This document shows, one piece after another, positions 1 to 7,800 of a stretch of 64,000 nt of DNA. The stretch lies in contig NZ_CP032345.1 in NCBI RefSeq assembly GCF_005222205.1, forward strand, positions 127,001-191,000, given 5' to 3'. A program made the position numbers and the translations under genes. The stretch's first letter is position 1; each line of letters begins with the position of its first letter. A model generated the notes under the pieces. The model made no database searches and had not been told where the DNA came from. It was given only the letters and a program-made list of their open reading frames with translations. Source of the stretch: Azospirillum brasilense (lineage in GTDB: Bacteria > Pseudomonadota > Alphaproteobacteria > Azospirillales > Azospirillaceae).

Positions 1-855
1 CCAGGCGCTGTTGTGGGCGAAGGTCGCCTCCTCATGCTCGGTGTCGCCGACGGCGGCCTCCGCCGCGGCCTGGGCGGCGATCCCGACGTTGAAGGGGCCG
101 CGCGTCTGGTTGACCGCCTCGATCACCCCCGCCGGGCCATAGGCCCAGCCGACGCGCAGCCCGGCCAGCCCGTGCAGCTTGGAGAAGGTGCGCACCATCA
201 GCACTTTGTCGGAATTCTCGACGATCGCCGTGCCGTCGCTGTAGTTGTCGCGCCGGCAATAGTCGGCGTAAGCCGAATCGAGCACCAGCAGCGTGTGCGA
301 CGGCAGGCCGGCGCGCAGCCGCAGGACCTGCTCGGATGGGATGTAGGTGCCGGTAGGGTTGTTCGGGTTGGCGAGAAAGCAGAGCTTCGTCTTCTCGTTC
401 GCCCGGTCGATCATCGCCTCGACATCGACGACCAGATCGCGCTCCGCGGCGATGACCGGCGTTGCCCCGGCGGCGCGGATCGCCTTCATGAAGCCGCGGT
501 AGCCATGCTCGTGGCACAGAACCTCGTCCCCCGGCCCGGCGAAGGCCTGGGTGACGAGGTGGATCATCTCGTCGGAGCCGTTGGCGCAGGTGATGTGGCC
601 GGCGTCCAGATCATAGCGCCGGGCGATGGCGTGGCGCAGGCGGTCCTGCGACCAGTCGGGATAGCGGTGGATTTGCGCCGCCATGTGGCGGTAAGCGGTG
701 AGCGCCTTCTTGCCGGGCCCCAACGGATTGACCGTCAGCGACAGATCGACCCAGGCGGCGCCGTCCTCCGGAGGTCGGGCGGGACGGTAGGGCTTGATCT
801 GGCCAATTCCGGGACGGGGACTCAGCAGCTCCATCAGGCGGGCTCCGTTGTGCAT
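1..855 (-). CDS. hisC: Histidinol-phosphate aminotransferase, partial (C-terminus beyond the window)
   Basis: PLP-dependent class I/II aminotransferase that makes histidinol phosphate from imidazole acetol phosphate, in the cytoplasm. Reading leftwards, the protein starts MHNGARLMELLSPRPG, followed by the HisC-typical stretch GIGQIKPY. The substrate/cofactor segment LANPNNPTGTYIP and the PLP-lysine segment TFSKLHGLAGLRVGWAYG are clear. About 285 codons are visible, so roughly 75-85 residues lie beyond base 1 if it has the usual length near 360. ATG at 855 is chosen; an internal ATG at 834 (MELLSPRPG) is an alternative start. It lies downstream of aapP on the same strand, but two strong hairpins separate them, so it is probably a separate transcript. 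Paralogues act on other aromatic or imidazole amino acids, so strict substrate is inferred. Confidence 0.9.
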   Translation of the reverse strand, partial: MHNGARLMELLSPRPGIGQIKPYRPARPPEDGAAWVDLSLTVNPLGPGKKALTAYRHMAAQIHRYPDWSQDRLRHAIARRYDLDAGHITCANGSDEMIHLVTQAFAGPGDEVLCHEHGYRGFMKAIRAAGATPVIAAERDLVVDVEAMIDRANEKTKLCFLANPNNPTGTYIPSEQVLRLRAGLPSHTLLVLDSAYADYCRRDNYSDGTAIVENSDKVLMVRTFSKLHGLAGLRVGWAYGPAGVIEAVNQTRGPFNVGIAAQAAAEAAVGDTEHEEATFAHNSAW

Positions 856-899
856 AACGGCAAACAGCACGAACGGACTGCATTCAACCCGAAACCGGG

Positions 900-966
900 G
901 CAACCCGCCAGCGTTCCTTGCGGGTTGCGCTGGTTTACCGCGCCGGAACAAGCCGTTCCGGCGCGG
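900..966 (-). terminator. Double hairpin between aapP and hisC
   Basis: Two perfect inverted repeats lie in tandem. The first has 9-bp arms (900-908 and 920-928); the second has 12-bp GC-rich arms (938-949 and 955-966) around a 5-nt loop. Neither is followed by a long U tract on either strand, so this is a strong structural barrier or a Rho-assisted end of the aap transcript rather than a textbook intrinsic terminator. Confidence 0.55.
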
Positions 967-975
967 TTATGAGCA

Positions 976-1758
976 TCAGTGGTTCAGGATCTGGCTGAGG
1001 AACAGCTTCGTCCGGTCCGACTGCGGGTGGTTGAAGAACTCGTTGGGCGTGTTCTGCTCGACGATCTCGCCGCGGTCCATGAAGATGACGCGGTCGGCGA
1101 CCGACTTGGCGAAGCCCATCTCGTGCGTGACGCAGAGCATGGTCATGCCGTCCTCGGCCAGCCCGATCATGACGTCCAGCACCTCCTTGACCATCTCGGG
1201 ATCGAGGGCGGAGGTCGGCTCGTCGAACAGCATGACCTTCGGGCTCATGCACAGCGAGCGGGCGATCGCCACGCGCTGCTGCTGACCGCCGGAAAGCTGG
1301 CCGGGATATTTGTGCGCCTGCTCGGCGATGCGCACCCGCTTCAGGTAGCGCATCGCCATCTCCTCCGCCTCGGCCTTCGGCTTCTTGCGGACCCAGATGG
1401 GGGCGAGCGTGCAGTTTTCCAGCACGGTCAGGTGCGGAAACAGGTTGAAGTGCTGGAACACCATGCCGACTTCGCGGCGGACCAGTTCGATGTTCTTCAG
1501 GTTGCCGGTCAGTTCGATGCCGTCGACGACGATGGAGCCCTTCTGGTGCTCCTCAAGCCGGTTCAGGCAGCGGATCATGGTCGACTTGCCGGAACCCGAG
1601 GGGCCGCAGATGACGATCCGCTCCCCCTTGGCGACCGACAAGTCGATGTTCTTCAGGACGTGGAACTCGCCGTACCACTTGTGCACGCCCTGGCACTGGA
1701 TGATCGGCTCCCCCTGGGCGAAGGTGCGCGCGGCGCCGGCGGTTTGGGCCATGGTCAT
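976..1758 (-). CDS. aapP: General L-amino-acid ABC transporter, ATP-binding protein AapP
   Basis: ATPase subunit of a polar amino-acid ABC importer, 260 aa, acting at the inner face of the cytoplasmic membrane. The Walker A motif GPSGSGKST is at about residues 52-60, the ABC signature LSGGQQQR at about 155-162 and Walker B VMLFDEPT at about 175-182, followed by the H-loop region CVTHEMGFA. It is the last gene of aapJQMP and starts 16 nt after aapM ends. ATG at 1758 has GGGGA six bases upstream. The family is the GlnQ/AapP group; the assignment to Aap rests on the neighbouring long permeases and the binding protein. Confidence 0.93.
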   Translation of the reverse strand: MTMAQTAGAARTFAQGEPIIQCQGVHKWYGEFHVLKNIDLSVAKGERIVICGPSGSGKSTMIRCLNRLEEHQKGSIVVDGIELTGNLKNIELVRREVGMVFQHFNLFPHLTVLENCTLAPIWVRKKPKAEAEEMAMRYLKRVRIAEQAHKYPGQLSGGQQQRVAIARSLCMSPKVMLFDEPTSALDPEMVKEVLDVMIGLAEDGMTMLCVTHEMGFAKSVADRVIFMDRGEIVEQNTPNEFFNHPQSDRTKLFLSQILNH

Positions 1759-1774
1759 CTCTTTTCCCCTTCCC

Positions 1775-2893
1775 TCAGCGACGATGACCGCGACGCAGGT
1801 CGCGTTCGAGCTTTTGGCTGTATTTGGACATGGAGTAGCAGAACACCCAGTAGATCACGCCGATGAACAGGTAGGCCTCGCGGTAGAAGCCGCGCCACGC
1901 CGGATCGGAGAGCGCCGCCTTGGCCGTGCCCAACAGGTCGTAGAGGCCGATGATGATGACCAGCGACGTGTCCTTGAAGAAGCTGATGAAGGTGTTCACC
2001 AGCGGCGGGATGGAGATGGCGAGCGCCTGCGGCAGGATGATCTTGCCCATCGCCTGCCAGTAGTTCAGGCCGAGAGCGTCCGCCGCCTCGTACTGCCCCT
2101 TCGGAATGGCCTGGAGACCGCCGCGGATCGCTTCCGCCATATAGGCGGCGGCGAACATGATGAAGGCGATCTGGGCACGCAGCAGCTTGTCGAAGTTCAC
2201 GCCGGTCGGCAGGAACAGCGGGAACATCACCGAGGCCATGAACAGCAGGCTGATCAGCGGCACGCCGCGGATCAGCTCGATGTAGGTCACCGAGATGACG
2301 CGGATGGCGGGAAGCTGCGAGCGCCGCCCGAGGGCCAGCAGGACCGACGCCGGGAAGGCCACCGACAGGCCGACCACCGACAGCATCAGCGTCAGCGGCA
2401 GGCCGCCCCACAGCGTGTTCTCGACATAGGTCAGGCCCAGAACGCCGCCCCACATCAGCACGCCCACCGCGGTCAGGCCGGCGATCCAGACGAGGGCCAG
2501 CCAGGGCTTCCAGAAGCGGCGGTCGCAACTCGCCAGCACCAGCGCGATGATGATCACGATGGTGACCAGGGGCCGCCACTGCTCGTCGTACGGGAAGGTG
2601 CCGAACATGACGAAGCGCAGCTTCTCGCTGACGAAGGTCCAGCAGGCGCCGCCCTCCTGCCGGCACACCTGGGGCGGCGTGCCGAAGCTGTTGGCGCTGA
2701 AGATCAGCCAGTCGAGAAGCGGCGGAATCGCCTTGAACAGCAGCCAAGCGATCAGGATCGTCAGGAGCGCGTTGTACCAGGTGTTGAACAGATTGTTGCG
2801 CAGCCACGCCACGGGGCCGACGGTGTTGGACGGCGGACGCTCGTCGGGGATGCTTCCGGTGGAGACGTTACCGGTATGGACGTTGTCTGTCAT
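1775..2893 (-). CDS. aapM: General L-amino-acid ABC transporter permease AapM
   Basis: Inner-membrane permease of the Aap system, 372 aa. The hydrophilic N-terminus ([21 protein letters not shown]) is followed by a first membrane segment ([18 protein letters not shown]) and a periplasmic region containing CRQEGGACW. The C-terminal half is the HisM/GlnP-type permease core, including the EAA-like loop around [23 protein letters not shown]. AapM-type permeases are longer than HisM because of the N-terminal extension, and this one fits. ATG at 2893 is chosen because it starts 5 nt after aapQ stops; the frame is open far upstream without start or RBS support. Confidence 0.92.
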   Translation of the reverse strand: MTDNVHTGNVSTGSIPDERPPSNTVGPVAWLRNNLFNTWYNALLTILIAWLLFKAIPPLLDWLIFSANSFGTPPQVCRQEGGACWTFVSEKLRFVMFGTFPYDEQWRPLVTIVIIIALVLASCDRRFWKPWLALVWIAGLTAVGVLMWGGVLGLTYVENTLWGGLPLTLMLSVVGLSVAFPASVLLALGRRSQLPAIRVISVTYIELIRGVPLISLLFMASVMFPLFLPTGVNFDKLLRAQIAFIMFAAAYMAEAIRGGLQAIPKGQYEAADALGLNYWQAMGKIILPQALAISIPPLVNTFISFFKDTSLVIIIGLYDLLGTAKAALSDPAWRGFYREAYLFIGVIYWVFCYSMSKYSQKLERDLRRGHRR

Positions 2894-2898
2894 GGCCG

Positions 2899-4098
2899 TC
2901 AGCGCTCCACCAGCGCGATGCGCTTGTTGTACCAGTTCATGAAGATCGAGATGCCCAGGCTGATGACCAGATAGGTGCCCATGATCATCGCCACGCCCTC
3001 GATCGCCTGACCGGTCTGGTTCAGCGTCGTGTTGGCGATCGACACCAGATCCGGGTAGCCGATGGCGAGCGCCAGGGAGCTGTTCTTGGTCAGGTTCAGA
3101 TACTGGCTGGTCAGCGGCGGCACGATCACCCGCAGCGCCTGCGGCAGGACGACGAGCCGCAGCGTCTTGCCGCTGTCGATGCCGAGGGCTCTTGCGGCTT
3201 CCGTCTGGCCCCAGTTGACCGCCAGGATGCCGCTGCGCACCACCTCGGCGATGAAGGCGGCGGTGTAGACGACCAGCCCGACCAGGATCGCGAAGAACTC
3301 CGGGGTGAGGACCACGCCGCCGACGAAGTTGAAGCCCTGCAGCTTCGGAACGTCCAGCGCCGTCGGCGCGCCACCGGCGATGTAGGCGATCAGCGGCAGG
3401 CCGATCAGCAGACCCAGGCTCGCCGTTCCGATCGGGAAGGGCTGGCCCGTCCGCTCCTGCCGGGCCTTGGCCCAGCGCCGCAGGAAGATCACGCCGATCA
3501 CCGCGATGGCGAGCGCGAAGCCCATCGTGCCCCACACCGGGTCGGCGGAGGGCACCGGCACGAACAAGCCGCGCTGCGACAGGAACACGCCGGGAATCGG
3601 GTTCAGCGCCTGCCGCACCGGCGGCATGCTTTCCGACACCAGCGCGTACCAGAAGAAGAGCTGGAGCAGCGGCGGAATGTTGCGGACGATCTCCACGTAG
3701 GTGGAGGCCAGCTTGGCGATCAGCCAGTTGCTCGACAGGCGGGCGACGCCGATCAGCGTGCCCAGCACGGTCGCAAGCACGACGCCGATGATCGACACTT
3801 TCAGCGTGTTCAGCACGCCGACCAGGAAGGCCCGGCCGTAGCTGTCCCGCGGATGATAATCGATCAGGCTCTCACCGATGCCGAACGAGGCCTCGCGTTC
3901 CAGGAATCCGAATCCCGTCGCGATGGACCGCTTCGACAGGTTGTCGAGCGTGTTGTGGATCAGGAACCAGCCGACCGCGATGACGATGCCGACCACCAGA
4001 ACCTGGTAGAACACGGCACGGACCGTCGGGTCGCTGAGGGAAAATGAAACACCGCCAGGCGCGCTTGGGCGCGCGGTGTCCCGGGTCTCGCTGGCCAC
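2899..4098 (-). CDS. aapQ: General L-amino-acid ABC transporter permease AapQ
   Basis: Partner permease of AapM, 399 aa, forming the membrane channel for amino acids delivered by AapJ. There is a membrane segment near residues 30-47 (FYQVLVVGIVIAVGWFLI), then a long insertion typical of AapQ, then the conserved permease core with the cytoplasmic loop EAARALGIDSGKTLRLVVLPQALRV split over the coupling region. The start is GTG at 4098, supported by GGGGAGAG just upstream. It follows aapJ after about 200 nt that hold a terminator-like hairpin, so expression is likely lower than that of aapJ. Confidence 0.92.
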   Translation of the reverse strand: MASETRDTARPSAPGGVSFSLSDPTVRAVFYQVLVVGIVIAVGWFLIHNTLDNLSKRSIATGFGFLEREASFGIGESLIDYHPRDSYGRAFLVGVLNTLKVSIIGVVLATVLGTLIGVARLSSNWLIAKLASTYVEIVRNIPPLLQLFFWYALVSESMPPVRQALNPIPGVFLSQRGLFVPVPSADPVWGTMGFALAIAVIGVIFLRRWAKARQERTGQPFPIGTASLGLLIGLPLIAYIAGGAPTALDVPKLQGFNFVGGVVLTPEFFAILVGLVVYTAAFIAEVVRSGILAVNWGQTEAARALGIDSGKTLRLVVLPQALRVIVPPLTSQYLNLTKNSSLALAIGYPDLVSIANTTLNQTGQAIEGVAMIMGTYLVISLGISIFMNWYNKRIALVER

Positions 4099-4241
4099 GG
4101 TTCTCTCCCCTCACCAGCATGGCGTAAGCGCGCCGGCCGCCTCCCGAACGTCCGCCGCAACCTGCGCCACGTATATCGTCTCCCAAACGGGCCTGCGGCA
4201 CGGGCATTGATTCTTGTCGCCCTGCAACCGCCGCGCCCGTC

Positions 4242-4290
4242 GTCAAAAAAAGGAAGGACCGCGGGCCTCCCTGTGGTCCGCGGTCCCCCT
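4242..4290 (-). terminator. Hairpin with U tract between aapJ and aapQ
   Basis: Perfect 9-bp arms (4256-4264 GGACCGCGG and 4278-4286 CCGCGGTCC) are followed on the minus strand by a run of seven T residues (complement of 4245-4251). It sits directly after the aapJ stop and before aapQ. This is the classical position for a leaky terminator that lets the binding protein be made in excess over the permeases. Confidence 0.8.
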
Positions 4291-4298
4291 TTCCGTCC

Positions 4299-5321
4299 TC
4301 AGCGGATCGGCATCGCGTACTGCAGACCGCCGTTGGTCCACAGCGCGTTCAGGCCGCGCTCCAGCTTCAGCGGCGTCTTCAGGCCGACGTTGCGCTCGAA
4401 GATCTCACCATAGTTGCCCATGGTCTTGATGACGTTGTAGGCCCACTTCTCGTCCAGGCCCAGCGCCTTGCCCATGCCCGGCGAGGTGCCGAGGATGCGC
4501 TGGATCTCCGGGTTCTTGCTGTTCACGAACTCGTCGACGTTCTTGGACGTGATGCCCATCTCTTCGGCCTGGATCGTGGCGTAGACGGTCCACTTCACCA
4601 CATCGAACCACTGGTCGTCACCATGGCGGACGGCGGGGGCCAGCGGTTCTTTGGAGATGATCTCCGGGAGGATGATGTGGTCGTCCGGAACCGGGGCCAC
4701 GCCGGCGCGGGTGCCGGCCAGGCCGGAGGCGTCGGTCGTCAGCACGTCGCAGCGGCCGGCGAAGTAGGCGGCGTTCACCTCGTCGTTCGACTCGATGACG
4801 ACCGGGTTGTAGGACATGTTGTTGGAGCGGAAATAGTCCGCCAGATTCAGTTCGGTCGTGGTGCCGGCCTGGACGCAGACGGTGGCGCCGTTCAGCTCCT
4901 TGGCGCTCTTCACGCCGAGCTTCTTGTTCACCATGAAGCCCTGGCCGTCATAATAGGTGACCGGGGCGAAGTTCAGGCCGACCGAGGTGTCGCGGGTCAG
5001 CGTGACGGTGGTGTTGCGCGACAGCAGATCGACCTCGCCCGACTGGATGGCGGGGAAGCGCTGCTGGGCCGACAGCGGGGTGAACTTGACCTTGTTGGGA
5101 TCGTTGAACAGCGCAACCGCGACCGCGCGGCAGTAATCGACATCGAGACCGGTCCAGTTGCCCGAGCTGTCGGGGTTGCCGAAGCCCGGAAGGCCGGCGT
5201 TCACGCCGCACTGGACGAAGCCGCGGCCCTTGACGGCGTCCAGCGTCGGACCGGCCTGGGCGCCGGTCACGGCGCCGAACACCACGGCCGCGGCAGCAGC
5301 GGCGAGGATTCCCGATTTCAT
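4299..5321 (-). CDS. aapJ: General L-amino-acid-binding periplasmic protein AapJ
   Basis: Periplasmic solute-binding protein of the Aap importer, 340 aa. A signal peptide is obvious (MKSGILAAAAAAVVFGAVTGAQA), followed by the family 3 binding fold: TLDAVKGRGFVQCGVN, WTGLDVDYCRAVA and the FTPLSAQQRFPAIQSGEVDLLSRN ligand-site segment broken across lobes. ATG at 5321 is chosen over an in-frame GTG at 5333 because GGTGG/GGAG lies 6-8 bases before the ATG. It is the first gene of the operon, divergent from metC with a 240-nt gap. Transport of a broad range of L-amino acids is established for the rhizobial homologue; specificity here is inferred. Confidence 0.94.
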   Translation of the reverse strand: MKSGILAAAAAAVVFGAVTGAQAGPTLDAVKGRGFVQCGVNAGLPGFGNPDSSGNWTGLDVDYCRAVAVALFNDPNKVKFTPLSAQQRFPAIQSGEVDLLSRNTTVTLTRDTSVGLNFAPVTYYDGQGFMVNKKLGVKSAKELNGATVCVQAGTTTELNLADYFRSNNMSYNPVVIESNDEVNAAYFAGRCDVLTTDASGLAGTRAGVAPVPDDHIILPEIISKEPLAPAVRHGDDQWFDVVKWTVYATIQAEEMGITSKNVDEFVNSKNPEIQRILGTSPGMGKALGLDEKWAYNVIKTMGNYGEIFERNVGLKTPLKLERGLNALWTNGGLQYAMPIR

Positions 5322-5561
5322 ATTAAGCTCCACCCTGTTCTTGCGTTTTTACGCTTAGGTTCATGCATTGCGCGTCCCGCATGGCGGACACGCGCGTGTG
5401 ACAAGAGTGCACCAACAGCATCCGGCTTGTCGAATCATCCTTAAGCCGTGCATTTGGCTTGGTTATCCCTTACAGAGGCTTAGGGAAAAGAATCTTTGGT
5501 GGCCGGGTCCATCTCGGAATGTCGGGATGTGGCCGCCATCACTGTTGTTGCGGGAAGACCC

Positions 5562-6740
5562 ATGAAAGACGCACGAAAAGATACGATCCTCGGACACGCC
5601 GGGCGCTGCCCGCGCGAGAATCACGGAATCGTGAATCCGCCGGTCTACCATTGCTCGACGGTGCTGTTTCCGACGCTGGAAGATCTGGAGGCGGGCGACC
5701 AGGCGCCTTTCGACCGCATCAACTACGGGCGCATCGGGACTCCGACCACGCTGGCCTTCGAACAGGCGGTGGCCGAGCTTGAGGGCGCCTATCGCGCGGT
5801 GAACACGGGATCGGGGCTGAACGCCATCGCCACGGCGCTCATCGCCTTCACCAAGACGGGCGACCATGTTCTGATCACCGACAGCGCCTATGGCCCGACC
5901 CGCCGATTCGCCAACGACACGCTGGTGCCCTACGGCGTGGAGGTCGAGTATTTCGACCCCACCATCGGCGCCGGCATCACCGCGTTGCTAAAGCCGAACA
6001 CCAGCGTGGTGTTCCTCGAATCGCCGGGCTCCCTGACCTTCGAGGTGCAGGATGTCCCGGCCATCGCGGCGGCGGCCAAGACCGTGGGCGCCACGGTGAT
6101 GATCGACAACACCTGGGCCACCCCCCTCTTCTTCCAGCCGCTGCGGCACGGGGTGGACGTGTCGATCCACTCGGCCACCAAATACATCGTCGGCCACGCC
6201 GACGCGATGCTGGGCGTGATCTCCTGCGCCACCGAGGAGCACTGGCTGGCGGTGAAGAAGGCCGCCACGCGGACGGGCACCTGCGCCGGTCCGGACGACA
6301 TCTATCTGGGGCTGCGCGGCCTGCGCACGCTCTCCGTCCGCCTGAAGCAGCACGAGGAAAGCGCGCTCGCCCTCGCCGGCTGGCTGTCGAAGCAGCCCGA
6401 GGTCACGCGCATCCTGCATCCGGCCTTCCCCGACTGTCCGGGCCACGCGTTGTGGAAGCGCGACATCGGGCGCTCCTCCGGCCTGTTCTCCATCGTCATG
6501 AACGCGGTGCGGAAGCCGGCCCTGTCGGCCATGCTGAATTCCCTGGAACTGTTCGGAATGGGATACAGCTGGGGCGGGTTCGAGAGCCTGATCCTGCCGA
6601 CGCGTCCTGCCGCCGTCCGCACGGCGACCCGCTGGACCGATCCCGGCACCGTTCTGCGCCTGCACGCCGGTCTGGAGGACGTGGACGATCTCATCCGGGA
6701 TCTGGACGGCGCTTTCACCCGCCTGAGGGCCGCGCTGTAA
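5562..6740 (+). CDS. metC: Cystathionine beta-lyase (Cys/Met metabolism PLP enzyme)
   Basis: 392-aa member of the Cys/Met PLP-dependent family. It likely cleaves cystathionine to homocysteine, pyruvate and ammonia. The N-terminus has VNPPVYHCSTVLFPT, the cofactor loop is TGSGLNAIATAL, the Asp that contacts PLP is in VMIDNTWATPLFF and the Schiff-base lysine is in HSATKYIVGH (Lys207). The C-terminal GYSWGGFESL motif is typical of MetC rather than of CGS/MetB. ATG at 5562 is preferred to an upstream in-frame start at 5496, because the conserved part begins MKDARKDTILGHAGR. The upstream gap (5322-5561) must hold divergent promoters for aapJ and metC; no known riboswitch is evident. Confidence 0.88.
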   Translation: MKDARKDTILGHAGRCPRENHGIVNPPVYHCSTVLFPTLEDLEAGDQAPFDRINYGRIGTPTTLAFEQAVAELEGAYRAVNTGSGLNAIATALIAFTKTGDHVLITDSAYGPTRRFANDTLVPYGVEVEYFDPTIGAGITALLKPNTSVVFLESPGSLTFEVQDVPAIAAAAKTVGATVMIDNTWATPLFFQPLRHGVDVSIHSATKYIVGHADAMLGVISCATEEHWLAVKKAATRTGTCAGPDDIYLGLRGLRTLSVRLKQHEESALALAGWLSKQPEVTRILHPAFPDCPGHALWKRDIGRSSGLFSIVMNAVRKPALSAMLNSLELFGMGYSWGGFESLILPTRPAAVRTATRWTDPGTVLRLHAGLEDVDDLIRDLDGAFTRLRAAL

Positions 6741-6784
6741 CGGGTGCAACCGGACGAGCGGCACATGCACGAGGATTGGACATC

Positions 6785-7225
6785 ATGACGGACGCCACCG
6801 CCACCGCGCCCGGGCCCGCATCCGAGCCCGCATTCGACGACGTGATCGCCGCCATCGCCTTCAACGCCGACGGGTTGGTCCCCGCCATCGCCCAGGCCGA
6901 AGGAAGCGGCGAGATCCTGATGATGGCCTGGATGAACCGCGAGGCCGTTCTGGAAACGCTGCGCACGGGGCGCGTCTGCTACTGGTCGCGGTCCCGCAAG
7001 GGGTTGTGGCGCAAGGGCGAGACCTCCGGCCAGATGCAGCGGCTGAAGGATTTCCGCGTCGATTGCGACGGCGACACCCTGCTGGTGATCGTGGAGCAGG
7101 ACGGCGTGGCCTGCCACACCGGGCGCCGCAGCTGTTTCTACCGCGCGTTGCGCGATGGGAAGCTCGCCATCACTCAGGACGTTGAAACCGATCCTTCGGT
7201 TCTCTACGGACACACGCACAAGTAA
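6785..7225 (+). CDS. hisI: Phosphoribosyl-AMP cyclohydrolase
   Basis: 146-aa single-domain HisI, which opens the adenine ring of phosphoribosyl-AMP in the third step of histidine synthesis. Diagnostic segments are VPAIAQAEGSGEILMMAWMN, CYWSRSRKGLWRKGETSG, the metal-site DCDGDTLLV and the Cys/His pair in GVACHTGRRSCFYR. The HisE domain is absent, as is usual in alphaproteobacteria. It starts 44 nt after metC, so the two may be cotranscribed. hisC lies near the left edge, but the his genes are not clustered here. Confidence 0.95.
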   Translation: MTDATATAPGPASEPAFDDVIAAIAFNADGLVPAIAQAEGSGEILMMAWMNREAVLETLRTGRVCYWSRSRKGLWRKGETSGQMQRLKDFRVDCDGDTLLVIVEQDGVACHTGRRSCFYRALRDGKLAITQDVETDPSVLYGHTHK

Positions 7226-7258
7226 GACGCTAAACCTTCGCTGCAATGCGAAAAGTGT

Positions 7259-7272
7259 TTGATCTATGTCAA
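7259..7272 (+). promoter_or_regulatory. FNR/FixK-type box upstream of small RNA 1
   Basis: The sequence TTGATCTATGTCAA matches the TTGAT-N4-ATCAA consensus of FNR/FixK regulators at 9 of 10 positions. Its centre is 38.5 nt upstream of the shared RNA 5' module, close to the class II activator position (-41.5), and TAGAAC at 7295-7300 can serve as the -10 element. Confidence 0.72.
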
Positions 7273-7303
7273 CGTAGCCCGGGGCGGGAAGAGGTAGAAC
7301 GCT

Positions 7304-7370
7304 CTTGTCTCTAACCCTCCCTGTATTCGCCTATGCCGGGGGTTCCAATGGAACCCTCGGCTATTTTTTT
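7304..7370 (+). ncRNA. Candidate oxygen-regulated small RNA 1
   Basis: About 67 nt with no open reading frame. It begins with a 25-nt module (7304-7328) that recurs exactly at 7468-7492 and contains unpaired-looking CCCTCCCTG, complementary to GGGAGG-type ribosome binding sites. A 12-bp stem with one G-U pair (7335-7346 and 7350-7361, loop AAT) and a run of seven T (7364-7370) form an intrinsic terminator. The 5' end is inferred from the repeat boundary and the -10 position. Compact anti-SD loop plus terminator stem is the layout of alphaproteobacterial Hfq-type sRNAs. I cannot assign a known family by eye. Confidence 0.75.
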
Positions 7371-7385
7371 GTTCAAAGTCAAAGC

Positions 7386-7418
7386 CGGTCCGGTTGCAGC
7401 GGACCGATAAAATTATCG
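7386..7418. repeat. Two short palindromes between the sRNA genes
   Basis: A 7-bp inverted repeat (7386-7392 CGGTCCG and 7400-7406 CGGACCG) overlaps a second perfect one, CGATAA-AA-TTATCG at 7405-7418, which ends 4 bases before the second FNR-type box. They could be an additional operator or spacer structure. No function is assigned. Confidence 0.4.
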
Positions 7419-7422
7419 CAGA

Positions 7423-7436
7423 TTGATACAGATCAA
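7423..7436 (+). promoter_or_regulatory. FNR/FixK-type box upstream of small RNA 2
   Basis: TTGATACAGATCAA is a perfect TTGAT-N4-ATCAA palindrome. Its centre lies 38.5 nt before the shared 5' module, the same spacing as in copy 1, and TAAACA at 7459-7464 occupies the same place as the -10-like TAGAAC of copy 1. Confidence 0.82.
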
Positions 7437-7467
7437 CGAAGCGGGCCGCCCAAACAGTTAAACAGTG

Positions 7468-7532
7468 CTTGTCTCTAACCCTCCCTGTATTCACTTAACC
7501 GGAGATCCACTGGATCTCCGGTTTTTTCTTTT
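7468..7532 (+). ncRNA. Candidate oxygen-regulated small RNA 2
   Basis: About 60-65 nt. The first 25 nt are identical to those of the upstream copy, including the anti-SD CCCTCCCTG. The terminator stem differs in sequence but keeps the design: 12 perfect base pairs (7497-7508 and 7512-7523), a 3-nt loop and a T-rich tail (TTTTTTCTTTT). The inter-hairpin base changes with the stem kept paired are what selection on structure would leave. It ends 26 nt before the convergent DUF6460-like gene stops. Confidence 0.77.
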
Positions 7533-7557
7533 GGGGGCGGCGGAGTTAGGGATTGCA

Positions 7558-7800
7558 TTACGGGCGGTGGCGCGTGCGGGTCCAGCGCATGACCGCTCCG
7601 ATCACGGACAGCGGGACGACGATCACCGCTCCGATCAGGATGTAGGGCAGCGCCCAATGGAACATGTCCGCGGCGAGCCGGGCGATGTCCTGTATGGTGT
7701 CCCAACTGTTGGTCAGGATGCTAGCCGGATTGATGTCCAGGAAGGACAGAACCAACCCGACCACGAAGCACAGCAGAAGCGTTCTGACGATCCAACCCAC
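7558..7800 (-). CDS. Small two-helix membrane protein (DUF6460-like)
   Basis: 80-aa protein with two hydrophobic helices: VGWIVRTLLLCFVVGLVL near the N-terminus and ALPYILIGAVIVVPLSVIGA near the C-terminus. They are separated by an amphipathic linker with LDINPASILTNSWDTIQD. The pattern (FVVG-x-L near the first helix, D/NP-x-x-I in the linker, Y-x-LIGAVIVVP in the second helix) recalls the small alphaproteobacterial DUF6460 family; this is from memory, not a search. GTG at 7800 is chosen; a TTG at 7803 has GAGG seven bases upstream and may be the true start. Function unknown. Confidence 0.65.
   Translation of the reverse strand: MGWIVRTLLLCFVVGLVLSFLDINPASILTNSWDTIQDIARLAADMFHWALPYILIGAVIVVPLSVIGAVMRWTRTRHRP

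Noticed and set aside
5322..5561. SAM riboswitch or sigma-54 promoter upstream of metC and aapJ
   Set aside because: No SAM-I/II pattern was recognisable and the GG/GC spacing of sigma-54 was not met. A GGTGGCC/GGCCGCC pairing near 5499-5535 is possible, but unsupported.
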